Source: Brevibacillus parabrevis | GTDB taxonomy: Bacteria; Bacillota; Bacilli; Brevibacillales; Brevibacillaceae | NCBI RefSeq assembly: GCF_003710905.1 | Contig: NZ_RHHV01000010.1 | Span: forward strand, 434,001 to 498,000 | DNA: 64,000 bases | Direction: 5' to 3' | In this document: positions 63,616-64,000 of the stretch, piece by piece | Layout of the letters: each line of letters begins with the position of its first letter | Numbering within the stretch: the first letter of the stretch is position 1 | Notes under the pieces: generated by a model | Told to the model about the DNA's origin: nothing | The model's input: the letters and a program-made list of their open reading frames with translations, nothing else | Database searches by the model: none | Position numbers and translations under genes: made by a program

Positions 63616-63744
63616 ATGAAAAAAAGATCGTTGCAGTCTTTGGCCAAAGGCATCGGCTACTCCACCGCTGTTTTCTTTGCTGCGGTTAACTGCGGGAGAA
63701 GTCTGTCCAAAAACGGATATACGAACGGGGAGCCTGTGAGTTAA
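63616..63744 (+). CDS. Small protein of 42 residues
   Basis: ATG 63616 with GGAAGGGAGAGAG upstream opens MKKRSLQSLAKGIGYSTAVF, then FAAVNCGRSLSKNGYTNGEP and VS, ending at 63744. A basic start and one short hydrophobic stretch suggest a small membrane or exported peptide. The good ribosome site and following terminator (63779-63811) support it. Below the usual size cut-off and without known relatives that I recognise. Confidence 0.5.
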   Translation: MKKRSLQSLAKGIGYSTAVFFAAVNCGRSLSKNGYTNGEPVS

Positions 63745-63778
63745 TCGCGCTTTTGCAGCTGGCAGCGGAGCAAATGCC

Positions 63779-63811
63779 ACACCACAGGGGATGAACCTGT
63801 GGTGTTTTTTT
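63779..63811 (+). terminator. Rho-independent terminator
   Basis: ACACCACAGG (63779-63788) / CCTGTGGTGT (63796-63805) 10-bp stem then TTTTTT. Confidence 0.9.
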
Positions 63812-63863
63812 ATGCAAAAAAATAGCTGGGGCAAACCAGCCCTACAAGGGAGAGAAGAGCACG

Positions 63864-64000
63864 ATGCACATGCATGGAGGCAACATTTACGTCCGCCTGG
63901 TCAAAGAGTCGGACGCGCAAGCGCTTTTGGAGCTTGAGGTGCGAAACCGCGAATTTTTTCAACTTTTTACCGGAAAGCGGGACGAACACTTTTATACGTT
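63864..64000 (+). CDS. GNAT acetyltransferase, N-terminal part (cut by window end)
   Basis: ATG 63864 (GGGAGAGAAG upstream; ATG 63870 also possible) opens a frame still running at the window end. The visible 45 residues (GNIYVRLVKESDAQALLELE, VRNREFFQLFTGKRDEHFYT) match the start of RimJ/RimL-type acetyltransferases and the gene at 60320, so the two are paralogues. The acetyl-CoA loop is beyond the edge. Confidence 0.75.
   Translation, partial: MHMHGGNIYVRLVKESDAQALLELEVRNREFFQLFTGKRDEHFYT

Overview
The window reads as a piece of chromosome from a spore-forming Gram-positive rod of the order Bacillales, most likely Brevibacillus or a close relative. The basis is the strong AAGGAGG-type ribosome sites, frequent GTG and TTG starts, moderately high GC, PatA/SpeB/DUF3055-type genes and lipoprotein signals. 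The genus is an inference. I see no rRNA, tRNA, CRISPR array, intact insertion sequence or prophage.

Layout. 1-5.1 kb: end of a TrmB-type regulator, then a RidA / PAS-HTH regulator / M19 dipeptidase / CocE-type hydrolase operon. 5.2-6.8 kb: an AT-richer islet with two unrecognised secreted proteins between two copies of a terminator-bearing repeat. 6.8-20.6 kb: a polyamine/agmatine catabolic region with two APC permeases, an amidohydrolase, agmatinase (SpeB), aldehyde dehydrogenase, putrescine aminotransferase (PatA) and a PAS-AAA+ sigma-54 activator. I find four sigma-54 (-24/-12) promoters, each with TGCA-centred TATGCAAAA-like boxes about 40-110 bp upstream, so these genes look like one sigma-54 regulon. 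20.6-29.6 kb: housekeeping and accessory genes (DeoD, MFS pump, TPR protein, exonuclease, GNATs, TagO/WecA-like transferase, a TetR regulator with a membrane protein). 29.6-30.9 kb: a gene-poor stretch with two 206-bp long-hairpin elements in opposite orientation whose stems covary and whose loops are conserved, plus three copies of a direct repeat. 31-35.3 kb: YfcC carrier plus M20 amidohydrolase, VOC protein and LysR regulator.

35.4-48 kb is the most interesting part. A PHP-domain protein is followed by a 2-aminoethylphosphonate (2-AEP) uptake and degradation operon (binding protein, ATPase, fused double permease, PhnX, PhnW, DeoR-type regulator). Directly behind it, on the same strand, lies a compact bacterial microcompartment (BMC) operon: three BMC-H shell proteins, one BMC-P vertex protein, an acylating acetaldehyde dehydrogenase with a C-terminal encapsulation-type helix, PduL phosphotransacylase and a flavoprotein-like protein with an N-terminal encapsulation-type helix. 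No ethanolamine lyase, diol dehydratase or glycyl-radical enzyme is present. PhnX makes acetaldehyde and phosphate, which are the substrates the aldehyde dehydrogenase and PduL need. I therefore propose a phosphonate-fed metabolosome: 2-AEP -> phosphonoacetaldehyde -> acetaldehyde + Pi -> acetyl-CoA -> acetyl-phosphate.

48-64 kb: DMT transporter, saccharopine-dehydrogenase-like protein, MgtC-like protein, M29 aminopeptidase, beta-hydroxyacid dehydrogenase, AI-2E transporter, an OmpR/HK two-component pair with a large secreted WG-repeat protein, GNATs, an oligopeptide-binding protein, an acyl-CoA thioesterase and several small proteins, including a 58-residue membrane protein on the minus strand at 60056-60232.
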